NCBI GenBank assembly: GCA_958295665.1
Contig: OY282560.1
Coordinates: 303,797,536-303,861,535 of the forward strand
DNA length: 64,000 bases
Reading direction: 5' to 3'
Origin: Tipula vernalis
Taxonomy: Eukaryota; Arthropoda; Insecta; Diptera; Tipulidae
Shown here: positions 21,207-30,897 of the stretch, piece after piece
Layout of the letters: each line of letters begins with the position of its first letter
Numbering within the stretch: the first letter of the stretch is position 1
Translations under genes and position numbers: made by a program
Notes under the pieces: generated by a model
Database searches by the model: none
What the model was told of the DNA's origin: nothing
The model's input: only the letters and a program-made list of their open reading frames with translations

Positions 21207-22200
21207 CTTATCTTCACCAGTGAAATAGGTAGCTATTTCTGAACTAATTTTTTCTAGCAGTAGAGCGCTCATATTCTTCTCTCGGATCACGAACTCCTGC
21301 ACGATGCTCTCAGTTAACAATTTTCTTGTTTCGTCGTCCAAAGAACCATTTTTGTTGTGTATATTAATAAACCTTTTACCCCGTTCAGAATTTAGAAATT
21401 CTTTTAATACCTATAGACGTTTAATTTAAAAATAATTAGAATTTTTATTAAAAAGTAGGGTTTAGTACGGTATACAAATTGAAATTCTGCCTGTGTTCCG
21501 TCTTGATTTGAGGGCAACGATGCGCTTGAAGTAGTGGTTATCAAGGAGCTCATCGACATATCCGTTTCAATTGAAATAGCCATTGTACTCAATGTACAGG
21601 AATGTACAGGAAAACCCTAATAAATAATAAAACATGATATGTACAAAACTAATTTTGTCAAACTAATTAATATTGTTCCTACATGTTTATGGCGCCATTC
21701 CACAATTTTAGAGCGCAGCCTACATTTCATGCTCAGATCACTTCGGTTAGGAAACATTACGTCTAAATTTGATTCGGTCAAAATTTTAAGATCCATTATG
21801 TCATCAAGCTTTGATTCTAAGGCCATTAATAAAAGTTTAATAAATGCTATTAAAAATATTACTATATTAAATATAAATACTTTGAAAAATATTCCAAGTT
21901 TGCTCCAGTCCCCATTCAACTAATAAATTTTGCAGTGCGTTGGGTATCTCATTAGCTAAACTATTATCAAGCTCATGATATGTATTTGGCGCACCGGCCT
22001 CTGTTTTAGAGAATTGAGGATAAAAAATGATAGTTAAATTATTAAAATTAGAAAGATGATTATAACCAAAATTGTCTATAAAACTATGTTAATTCATTAC
22101 CGTTATTTACGTAAGGTTAATTTTGATCATAACATTTTGAAGAATTAAACCGTAAAATGTTATTTACAAATAAATCGTTTGTGCCCTCTTGGTTAGACAT
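21207..22200 (-). pseudogene. Accessory gene of element 1, exons 1-5
   Basis: Exons 22168-22200 (ATG), 21881-21998, 21683-21846, 21476-21616 and 21207-21410. Each has GT/AG-type borders except the last, whose donor reads AAG|GC. Phases add up with no stop through to exon 6 at 14107. Exons 2-3 encode a helical LLVEWGLEQ...LTESNLDVMFP stretch resembling a SAM-like fold; exon 5 encodes GKRFIN...ETRKLLTE..VQEFV. The downstream exons are at 12953-14107, so intron 5 is now 7.1 kb because of the P insertion. No established function; it is related to the frames at 25105-25769. Confidence 0.65.
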
Positions 22201-22669
22201 TTCAAGTGTTACCTAATGAAGCGATTACTTTTAACTATTATTACCTGTTGTTGTTATAACAACTATAAATCAATCTAGAAAAATAAAGCAAAAGTCCCGA
22301 GTATATTTTATGGAAACAAAAACAATCAAAATAGCGATTTGTGAAATGTTTATAGCGTTTTATTTGTATTTTTTAAAAATTTTAAAATTATAGCATGTCC
22401 GACATTTTTAGTTTATTTTTTTAAAAATTTTGTTTAAAAATTGAATTTTACGTTTGAAAAGTTTTCATTTTAGCCAAAAAAAAGTCGTAATTTTGATAAA
22501 TAAATTAGAATCATCGCCCTATTCATCAAAAATATTGCATCGTGGATTTTATACCACCAAAAAATTAGAGCATGCCCGACATTTTTGTTTTATACTTTTC
22601 TCTTTTTATCGCAAGAAAATTTTTTCTATTGCTCTAAGTCTCAACAAAAAAAGTTGGAAAAACATTGTT
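22201..22669. other. AT-rich upstream region of the accessory gene
   Basis: No gene. A motif of about 20 bp, TTAnAGCATGnCCGACATTTTT, occurs twice (near 22389 and 22564) and may be a subterminal repeat of element 1. Confidence 0.45.
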
Positions 22670-23059
22670 GGAACGTGTAAATCACGCATTAAACACAAAT
22701 TGAAAAACTAAAATTAAGATAACGTTTCCTTTAAGAAGATTATGTTTACCGTTTACTTTACTCGCTAGATATTAATTTTACTACACAATATAATCTATAT
22801 CAGAATCACAAAATAATAGCATCAATTACTAATTTCAAATTATTGTTGCAACTAAAAATATTTCAATATGGTCGCCATTTTGCATGCGTTATGATAATTA
22901 ACATTACAGAAATCTATAAACAACTATTTTGTAGGCAATAAACCTCAAATTTTAATTAAAATTAATGAATTTTCACCTGTTTACATTCATTACTTATGGC
23001 AAAAATTAATTAATTTTAATGCACAAAAATATTTATGTTTAACTATTTTTTTTTTACTG
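22670..23059. repeat. Tandem repeat unit 1, left part
   Basis: The left two thirds of a repeat of about 0.6 kb (markers AACTAAAATTAAGATAACG, CAATATGGTCGCCATTTT, AATATTTATGTTTAA). It breaks off at TTTACTG, and its continuation is found at 30898 after the CACTG-ended element. Two further units follow at about 31141-31707 and 31708-32355. Confidence 0.82.
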
Positions 23060-25100
23060 CACTGAGAGAATTCGTATTCTATTATTAAGAATATCTAATA
23101 CTCAAATGCACAAAATAAAAATTTAACAATTTTCAAGTCTAAAATGTATCACATCAAGATCTGTATGCACAAATGAAAACGAAATGCCAATTTTTCTACA
23201 CAATCGTGCTTTTACAAATTGATTATTATATTCTCCATTTGACAGGATGCAAAAATACATAATTGAAGACTAGTACGCCGTAATAGAGTATTACCAATTT
23301 GAATTGGAGACTTGTATGCTTCAAATGATAATTTTATCAATTTTATAAAATTATGCAGCATTTAGTCACGATTGAAGTAAAAAATTTGAAATTAAATTGA
23401 GAAAATTGGTTTTGATTGGCCATTTTAATATAGTTTTGGTTTGAATCATTTATTCTCAAATAAATTCCATTGACAATTAATAAATTAAAAAAAACATCAC
23501 GAATTTTAGAAATTATGCAACATTATTCTTGTTTTTGCTAAACTGTTAGAATCAAGTTAAGAAAACTAATGTCTTTCAATATTTGGCGAATCATGTTTAC
23601 AGCATTGCTACATAGCACAACTGTGAACGTTTTCCTAAAAACGTATTTCTATTTTATGATTAAATCATCATCAGTTTAGCCACAAATGAATAATATGGCA
23701 ATTTCTGGCCTAATTTATTTAGTTTTCCTTAATAAGCATAAGTTTCTCAGTATACGTTTTGACAATTTATTACTTCAAAAAAACAATGACCAGAACTTTG
23801 AGTCTATAATGACGGGTTTTGTGTTGATACTGTATAGTGTATAAGGGTTCATTTAGAATTTTTGTTAATTAAATTCCACGCAGTAACAATATTTTCCTTC
23901 TTAATAAATTCTGAAGTTCCAAATAGCGTATGTATATACCTCATACTGCAGCACCGTATATGCATTTACTCTTTATTAACCACTGTCAGGATTGATGTGA
24001 AAAGTAGTATGATGTATGGTTACTGAAATGAATTGAAGGTTTTAGGAGCAATTGAGCGTTAAGATTTTGTAACATCACTTTTTTTTCGATATTCGACCAA
24101 TTATTGAATGCTGTCCTAAGTAAAGTTGAAAAAATCGATTTTTGTCGAATATCGGAAAAAATGTTATACAAAATCTCTGTCCTGGTATAAATGGAATGAA
24201 TGTTTAGATACTATAATTGTTACATTGAGATTCACCACCTATTGAAACTGATGTGATTCATTACAACTGGCCAATTTCCATTAATGGTTTCAATATCGAA
24301 ATCCGCAGAACGGCAATGGAAGCCATTGAAATGTTTTGTTTGAAACTGCACTCATATCGTTTGTAGTGAAATAGATAATGGTAAAAAACACATAAACGGA
24401 TTAAAATTATAATACGCATAGTGATTTAGGAACAACATATTCCATATATTTACATATACGCCAATTAATCATTAAATTATAAATAAGTACAGATGGTTTT
24501 CATAGTTGTTATTCAGCATTGCTCAATCTGTATAAAGAAACGTGTTCATATAGGTATGCATAACTAGAATCACATCAAGAATTTAATTTTTCATTTCTTA
24601 GCATTATTCATAATTTTAATTTAATCAACAATTTACAACTACTAAATTTGACTGTAGTAGTCTCAGTTTAAGATGATACATATCCAATGAAATGAATTAT
24701 ATAAATACATTATATACTCCAGTGATGTATACTAATATCAATATGAAACTAAATACGTACATTCATGCAGGTTTTTCTTGCCTTATCCTTAAATTGAGAA
24801 TAACATCAATAATTTGAAACTGAATTATCTTATGTTTTTGAGAATACTATTCATACTATCGTTGGAACAACATATCAATTACATTTATCTCTTGTTTTCA
24901 TACAGTTTGTTTGAAGAATTCAATCAGTGAAGACGTGTGTTAAAAAATATTTTATTTTTATATATGGGGAATTATTTTTCAAATCGGCCACCCCCTCTCC
25001 TCTGCTCATTTCAATTTTGGAGAAAAAAATTTTTTCAGCACACGAAAAAATTCGTCAAGAAGTCTAGTTTTTGATATCGTTAGGGGTTCAAAAAAGAAAA
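23060..25100. other. Left end of element 2, non-coding
   Basis: About 2 kb after the CACTGAGAGAA terminus with no gene. Short related words (TACTCAAATGCACAAA, TTCAAATGATAA, AATTGAGAA, CACATCAAG) recur and may be subterminal binding sites like those near the right end. Confidence 0.5.
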
Positions 25101-25104
25101 AAAA

Positions 25105-25769
25105 AATCTAACCTCAAAAAAACTATCTAAAGTGAGAGGTATATTTACCAGCCGTAAACGCCGAAGTTCTAAATCATCAGGTGAATATTGAATACTTAAT
25201 TAAAAAATTTTAAAATTTATGAAAATTAATTAAAATGAATTTATTTGGCAGACGAGTCATCAAAATTTACAAGTGAAGTTAAGGTAAGTGAAACGCATTT
25301 AGCGAACAAGAAGTGGCTAAGTTGCTTTCACGAACCGTGGGAAGTCGTCGAGTTGAAGTGGCAGTCAACATTTGTGGGAAGACAAGAGGAACAACACAGA
25401 TTAAGCTCGCCATCGTTAAAAATTACTAGTTTTCTGAACGAGTGTGGCCTTTTTAAATCGGACAAAGGGTTTAGACTGGTAGGAAGGGGCATATTTTCAT
25501 ATTTAATTTATACTTATAATAATATAGTAATTTTTTTCCAGGTCGATATAGATTTTGAAAATCTATCTTTGGTGATGGCAGTGGGACGGGATACAGAATG
25601 GGAATACGTTACGGTGTTTGATGGCATTCTCTACAAATTTTCTTCTTTGATGGCCGCTGTCGATTGTTGCCTTAAACTGTTCTTCGTCTTTGACATAAAA
25701 TACCCGTTTGAATCGGTCAAGGTATGGACATTCATAAAACAATTTTTTTATAAAATAACAAATTTTTAA
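25105..25769 (+). pseudogene. Accessory gene copy 2, internally deleted
   Basis: Three exon-like pieces with splice borders: about 25105-25180, 25252-25478 and 25542-25769. The second begins with the NKKWLS segment and ends F-R-L; the third begins DIDFEN and jumps directly to the VFDGILYKF...VDCCLKLFFVFDIKYPFES end. Compared with the copy at 12953-14107 it lacks the D-K-W-x-KF exon and the start of the last exon, and I see no exons 1-5. The intron after F-R-L is at the same place in both copies. Protein function unknown. Confidence 0.65.
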
Positions 25770-26319
25770 ATGACTGTAAATGAATTAAAAATTAATTTAA
25801 ATTATATTAATTATTATTATTGACAATTATTTATCAATTAAAACAATTATGAATTAGATTAGATTATTATTAATTGATATTACTCGTATGAATTGATAAT
25901 TATATTTTTATTAAAATAATAACTTAGAAATAAAACTGTATAATATAAAACATATTTTAGTTGAGAATAATGAAGTAATTGTAATTGCACAAAACATAGC
26001 AACAAACAAAATCATTACAAAATATATTTAACTGAGAATATAATTCATACCTAAAAATCATCTATTTCACTATGCAATTTTTTGGTTATTTTTGTTATTA
26101 ATAAGTGATAATACAACACTGTTGTATTGTCGCTGTGGGAAAAACGTTGTTATGGCAATAGCCTACTATTTATTATTTTTGGCGATTTTTATTAATAAAA
26201 ATAAATTCATTAGAATCAAAGTAACACACAACAAAAACAAAATTCTTATATAACTATCTGTCAACTTATGCAATTACAAAATATTTGTGAATCAGTATTG
26301 ATTACTGCTTGATACAGAG
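25770..26319. other. Spacer with a short palindrome upstream of recombinase 1
   Basis: AT-rich. A 17-bp near-palindrome (ATACAACACTGTTGTAT, 26111-26127) runs into GTTGTATTGTCGCTGTGGG. A related string, GTTGTATTGCTGTTGAAAAAA, recurs at 29571. The two could mark the edges of a recombinase cassette. Confidence 0.4.
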
Positions 26320-27510
26320 ATGGATAATTGTGATAATCAAAGATGGGGAGAGTGTACAAATAAAAAAATCGAAGAGTTAATACTCAATAGTGTTCCTTTA
26401 AACACGGAACGAAATAAGAAAAGTATTTGGAAACAGTTTATGAATTTTTGTGCAACACGTCAATACACAATTGAGCGAGACACATCAATTGATATGCTCG
26501 CGTCATATTTAAAAGATTATGCATGCAATATGCGTAAGTCTAACGGAGAAAATTACAAGGAAACTGTAATTAAAACTATTTGGAATACGCTAGCGAAAAT
26601 GCTTCAAGAAAAATATTATGCAGAATTTAAAATAAAATTTGATCCATTTCGTGATATTGAGTTTAAACAGGCAAGATGTGCCAGAGATTCAAAACGGAAA
26701 CAACTTCAAAGTGAACCGAACAAACGGAAATTAAGTGCTGTAGCTTTTACGTCAAATGAATCTACTTGTATGCAAACGTATTGGGATGAAGATAACCCTT
26801 ATGGACTTCAAAAGAAATTCTTCAACATTGTTGCGACAGAATTAGCGTGGCGTGGTAACGAAGCCGCGTTTGCTTTAACTCATTATTTTAAGAGAATTAC
26901 AGACCATTTCGGTAATGATACGGGACGAATTGAATATAACCCTATATTCACCAAAACTACACAAGGAGGTGCAAGCCGTTGTGCTAATAGTAAGTGGCTC
27001 ACGCAAAATGTGAATAATATCAACGTTTGTCCCGTACGATTATTCAATAAATTAATGAATAAACGGCCAAATCATGTAACCTCCGAAAGATTGTTTCTTA
27101 CACCCAATCCTTTCTGGAAAAATTCAACTGGAAGGTGGTATAAAAATCTTCCTGTAGGTGTCAATGAATTATCAAAATGGACCAAACAAACGGCCCAGGC
27201 AATTGGAATTGATGTGCAAAATAATAAAATCACCAATCATAGTCATAGATCAACTGCGGTTACTATAATGGCAAATGCGGGTATTTCAGATCAACAATTG
27301 ATTAAAATAACCGGCCATAGCAGTGCTAATTCAATTCAGCCATATTTAAATATGCAGCCAGAGCAACACAACAATATTCTAGAAAAGATGCGAGGAAGTT
27401 CTGCTGAGCCGTCAAAAGCTGTAAACCCAATCGTTTCATCTAAAATTAACAACAAAAATGAAGGACAATTCCGATTTGAAAATTGTACCTTCAACAACTG
27501 TCAGTTCTAA
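26320..27510 (+). CDS. Crypton-like tyrosine recombinase 1
   Basis: 396 aa, uninterrupted. An N-terminal helical core-binding domain (about 30-140) precedes a catalytic domain with R178 (LAWRG), H307-x-x-R310 (HSHR), H333 (TGH) and the nucleophile Y342 (PYL), the full R-HxxR-H-Y set. The sequence style (DxxDPF, ARDSKRKQLQ, Q-G-G-A...W) fits animal Crypton and related domesticated recombinases. The end carries NCTFNNCQF, a short NCxF repeat. Such enzymes cut and rejoin DNA through a 3'-phosphotyrosine. The neighbouring gene at 28070 is a clear paralogue in the same orientation. ATG 26320 is in good position; no intron is needed. Confidence 0.85.
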   Translation: MDNCDNQRWGECTNKKIEELILNSVPLNTERNKKSIWKQFMNFCATRQYTIERDTSIDMLASYLKDYACNMRKSNGENYKETVIKTIWNTLAKMLQEKYYAEFKIKFDPFRDIEFKQARCARDSKRKQLQSEPNKRKLSAVAFTSNESTCMQTYWDEDNPYGLQKKFFNIVATELAWRGNEAAFALTHYFKRITDHFGNDTGRIEYNPIFTKTTQGGASRCANSKWLTQNVNNINVCPVRLFNKLMNKRPNHVTSERLFLTPNPFWKNSTGRWYKNLPVGVNELSKWTKQTAQAIGIDVQNNKITNHSHRSTAVTIMANAGISDQQLIKITGHSSANSIQPYLNMQPEQHNNILEKMRGSSAEPSKAVNPIVSSKINNKNEGQFRFENCTFNNCQF

Positions 27511-28069
27511 ATATAATATGTTTCAATGGTATTCTTGCATAATAAATAATTGTTATTACAAATATAATCTTTCATGTTGTGAATTTAAGTTTTATCTTTC
27601 ACACCAATTCATTATATTCTCCACCCAAATATAACTCGTGGTCCTCTTAAGAATCGATAATTTTTTCCAAATGTCACTCATGCGTATCCCAAGCTTTAGA
27701 AAATGCAACTCGTGCTGCGCACTCGTTGCATTTTCGTCGCTGAGATACGCATTCGTGACATTTGAAAAAAATTATCGATAATAAGCGGACCACTAGTTAT
27801 ATTACGTCTGATAATTCAACTTGTGTAAAAAAATTCATAGTAAAATGTATCAAAGTAGCTGTTTGCTAGCGGATATTTTCGAAAAAGGAAGGAAGGTGTG
27901 ATGCAAGTGGATATTTTTTTCGGATATTTTTTTATTTACCTTTTTCAATTATTTTATAAGTTTAAATAATAAATTTCTATATAACATCAAAAACCCATGA
28001 GATTTCTGTCACTTATTAAAGAAAAGTTTATTATTTTGGTTGCTTTAAAATAATAAAATTTCCAAAAAT
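27511..28069. other. Spacer between the two recombinase genes
   Basis: Contains the 27631-27800 palindrome and AT-rich sequence, with no other frame. Confidence 0.6.
27631..27800. repeat. Palindrome 1, 120 bp after recombinase 1
   Basis: Imperfect inverted repeat of about 82 bp per arm, with blocks such as ATCGATAATTTTTT, CAAATGTCAC and ATGCGTATC paired in both arms. The apex (27708-27725) is ACTCGTGCTGCGCACTCG. It can fold as a 4-bp stem with a TGC loop, flanked by a symmetric TC/TC internal loop and then AAC/GTT. Confidence 0.88.
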
Positions 28070-29248
28070 ATGCCGTCGAAAACGCGTTTTGGAAAAATCT
28101 CGAATGAAAATATTGTAAAGGAAATCGATAAAACTACGCCTGAAAATACTAAGAGAAGTAAATCATCGATTTGGAATCAATTTGATGCATTTTGTAAAGA
28201 AAGAAGTTTCGATTTAAAGACAGAACAAAAAATTCCTGATGTCGCTATGATTTTAATGGATTGGGGGTTTAACATGAAAAAGCAAAACGGAGAAGACTAT
28301 AAAGAGTATGTAATTAAGACGATGTGGAATACAACTGCTAAAATGATTCAGGCTGATTATTTTATTAAATATAAAGTAACTTTCGATCCATTTTCCGATA
28401 TACAATTTAATGAAGCACGTAAAGCCAGAGATTCGAAACGAAAGCAGCTGCAAAGTATAGTTGAAAAACGAAAAGAAAGTGCGATATCATTTACGAAGGA
28501 AGAAATAAATAAAATGGCCGACGCGTGGGATGAAAATACACCGATGGGACTATTAAAATTTTTTTTCCACGTAGCGGCATACGAGTTAGCTTGGAGAGGG
28601 GGAGAAGCTGCCAATTGTAAAATAAATTTCTTCAAAACAACAGCATTAAGTGATGGAAGTTTTTCAGGGAGGATTGAATATAATTGTATTTTTTCGAAAA
28701 CTTGCCAAGGAGGGGCAAAAAAGTGCAGTGACAGTAAATGGCTCATTGAAAACATAGAAAATCCAAACTTGTGTCCAGTTAGATTATATCAAAAGATATT
28801 AAGCAAACGCTCTCCAGAGATTACGAACGAACAATTTTTTCTTACCCCTAATCCCTTCTGGGAAAAACCAAATTCCAAAGGATGGTACAAAAATATGCCG
28901 ATAGGAATTAATGAGCTTCTGAAATGGACTAAAGTATCCGCAGAAAAAATAGGACTAAATATAAAAAATAAAAAAATTACAAATCATTCACATCGTTCAA
29001 GCGCAGTTTCCAATTTGATTAAAGGCGGTATAAATGAACAAGAATTAATTAAAGTAACAGGACACTCTTCTGCAAGCTCAATAAAACCTTACCTACAAAT
29101 AGATGAAAGCCACCATTCCAACATTATAAAAAATATGCGCCAACCAACTATTCAGAAGACGTCCACTTCTTTAGACACTATTCAGTCCACATCAACAGGG
29201 CAAATAATTTATAATAATTGTGTTTTCGAAAATTGTTCCTTTAAATAA
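28070..29248 (+). CDS. Crypton-like tyrosine recombinase 2
   Basis: 392 aa, uninterrupted, paralogous to the gene at 26320 along its whole length with many identical blocks (ARDSKRKQLQS, LAWRG, LTPNPFW, TNHSHRS, TGHSSA). Catalytic set: R176, H306-x-x-R309, H332, Y341. It ends NNCVFENCSFK. Two intact but clearly diverged copies suggest both have been kept under selection, possibly as a heterodimeric pair; that is inference. It is followed 103 bp later by palindrome 2. Confidence 0.85.
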   Translation: MPSKTRFGKISNENIVKEIDKTTPENTKRSKSSIWNQFDAFCKERSFDLKTEQKIPDVAMILMDWGFNMKKQNGEDYKEYVIKTMWNTTAKMIQADYFIKYKVTFDPFSDIQFNEARKARDSKRKQLQSIVEKRKESAISFTKEEINKMADAWDENTPMGLLKFFFHVAAYELAWRGGEAANCKINFFKTTALSDGSFSGRIEYNCIFSKTCQGGAKKCSDSKWLIENIENPNLCPVRLYQKILSKRSPEITNEQFFLTPNPFWEKPNSKGWYKNMPIGINELLKWTKVSAEKIGLNIKNKKITNHSHRSSAVSNLIKGGINEQELIKVTGHSSASSIKPYLQIDESHHSNIIKNMRQPTIQKTSTSLDTIQSTSTGQIIYNNCVFENCSFK

Positions 29249-29971
29249 ATTTTCCTTATATATTGCTCAATAATAAAGTTCCAAAATAAAATTTTTAATC
29301 AAAAAAATGTCTAATTTATTAACTTTTTTCTCTTTTCTCGTTGAATTATCTCAACAAATACAACTCGGGCTTTGAGTTAGCCGGGGATTTTTTTATTTTT
29401 GCACTCGTAATTAGTATGCGTAGCAATTTAACTCGACAAAACTTTTGTCCAGGCAAAAACACTCGAGCTGCGCTCTCGTGTTTTTTCCGTACAAGTTTTG
29501 TCTCATTAAATTGCTACGCATACTAATTGTTCGTAAAAATAAAAAAATATCCGGCTAAATCGAAGCTCTTGTTGTATTGCTGTTGAAAAAACATTACTAG
29601 AGTACCAGATTTTTAAATTAAATGAAGTAGTTTTAAAATTAACAATATTGAGGAAAACTAAGAATGGAAAACCATATGCAAAATATAATTTATTGTAATA
29701 TACAAAATTTACATAAAATATACAAAAATTTATGTAAAAATTATAAACTTATTATTATTTAATAATAAATTAGAATAAGAACATTACGTTATGTTTGATT
29801 ATAATAATAAATAATTTATTTTATTTTAATAAATAAATAGTAAAAAAATTAATTAAATCAAGTATTTTATTTATTTTTATTAACATTTAAACGCTCACTA
29901 TGGAAATATTTTATTCTTAAATGGAGAATTACTAACCGTATAATAATCGTCAATATTTCTGATCAGGGCCA
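29249..29971. other. Downstream region of recombinase 2
   Basis: Holds palindrome 2 (29352-29585), then AT-rich sequence without a gene. Confidence 0.6.
29352..29585. repeat. Palindrome 2, about 100 bp after recombinase 2
   Basis: Imperfect inverted repeat of 234 bp with long paired blocks (AATTAGTATGCGTAGCAATT, GACAAAACTT, ATTTTTTTATTTTT). The apex (29461-29478) is ACTCGAGCTGCGCTCTCG, the same architecture as palindrome 1 but with changed pairs. A stray frame of 61 codons across it is an artefact of the palindrome. Confidence 0.9.
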
Positions 29972-30026
29972 TATATTAACTGTATATATAAGGCCATAAC
30001 ATATATTAACTGTATATATAAGGCCT
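29972..30026. repeat. Short tandem duplication (30-bp period)
   Basis: CATATATTAACTGTATATAT followed by AAGGCC occurs twice in a row. Confidence 0.7.
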
Positions 30027-30057
30027 TGTTCTGATACAAGAATACGAGAATGGAAAT

Positions 30058-30530
30058 CATAATCTCAAAATGTGAAGTGGAGTCTCAAATAATTTCTACT
30101 GTATTCTAAAATCAACCAACATCCCAAATTGAGAATTCTGGTTTCAATAACATCTTCTGTATTCTCAAAACAAACCTTACCCAACATGTCAAATTGAGAA
30201 CAGTAGTTTCAATAACATCGCCCTTCATCTCAAATGATATCATATCCTGTCAAATGTTTATGATTTTTAGTCTCAACTTGAGGAAACTTTTCTTAATATT
30301 ACTGCTTTTCGTCTCAAATGAAAACGCACTCGCTCAAATTTTGTGAATATTAGTCTCAAGTCATGTACAGTAAGCTCAAATGACATGAATGTTGTTCTCA
30401 AATGATTTCTTATCAAGAGAATTTTCTTATCATTTATGAATATTAACATCAACATGAATATAATTTTTCATCAATCAAGCAGAAAAAAAATATAATCTTG
30501 ATCACTTTAGCCTCAATTATTACAAAATTA
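30058..30530. repeat. Subterminal TCTCAAAT repeat array of element 2
   Basis: About a dozen copies or variants of TCTCAAATGA lie between 30061 and 30515, for example near 30080, 30226, 30311, 30372 and 30396, with a few in reverse (TTGAGAA). Arrays of short repeats just inside the termini are a known mark of CACTA elements, where they bind an accessory protein. The region has no gene. Confidence 0.7.
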
Positions 30531-30897
30531 TTCATATTTTGAGCAAACGTAATAAAAACTATTGACGATTTGCAAACATATTATTCCTAAATTAATTTTT
30601 TTATTCTTAAAAACAAGCTACACTTTCATGAATTGAGATTACTTTTTTGAACACATTTACAATTTATAAACTACAAAATTTTTATATTAAGAGTATTAGA
30701 TTTAAATGAAGAATCGTACTTTACTTCGATTATACATTTACTTCTCAATTTTAGCATTTTTATAAACCATGAATTATCAAGGTTTTTTTAAAATTATTCT
30801 CTAAATGAGACAAACTTTGCTTAGCGCATATTTAAGCAGCTTTTTTGCTCAATTTCATACCTATTGTAATCAATATGAGCAATCATTTCTTTCAGTG

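Larger units (their letters stand above)
10316..22200 (-). mobile_element. CACTA/TNP2-like DNA transposon remains (element 1), minimal extent
   Basis: Two genes on the same strand, the accessory gene (12953-22200) followed by the transposase-like gene (10316-12742), are 210 bp apart. They form a unit resembling the two-gene plan of CACTA elements. The accessory gene has a relative inside the CACTG-ended element at 23060-30897, which is what links this unit to the CACTA type. I could not find the termini: the left end may lie under or beyond errantivirus A and the right end between 22200 and 22670. A P-type transposon is nested within it. Confidence 0.55.
23060..30897 (+). mobile_element. CACTG-ended composite element (element 2) carrying two tyrosine recombinases
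   Basis: Begins CACTGAGAGAA and ends TTTCTTTCAGTG, an 11-bp inverted terminus of CACTA type. Flanks are TTTACTG on the left and TGTGTAATTACAAAATCAGC on the right. The intact homologous site at 31517-31541 reads TTTACTGTGAAATTACAAAA, which shows a 2-bp TG duplication and precise insertion into tandem-repeat unit 1. Contents in order: non-coding left end, decayed accessory gene, two Crypton-like recombinase genes each with a palindrome, and a right end full of short TCTCAAAT repeats. No TNP2-like transposase is present, so as a CACTA element it would be non-autonomous. Confidence 0.78.

Noticed and set aside
29341..29526. 61-codon frame after recombinase 2
   Set aside because: It lies in the left arm and apex of palindrome 2; the palindrome explains the sequence.
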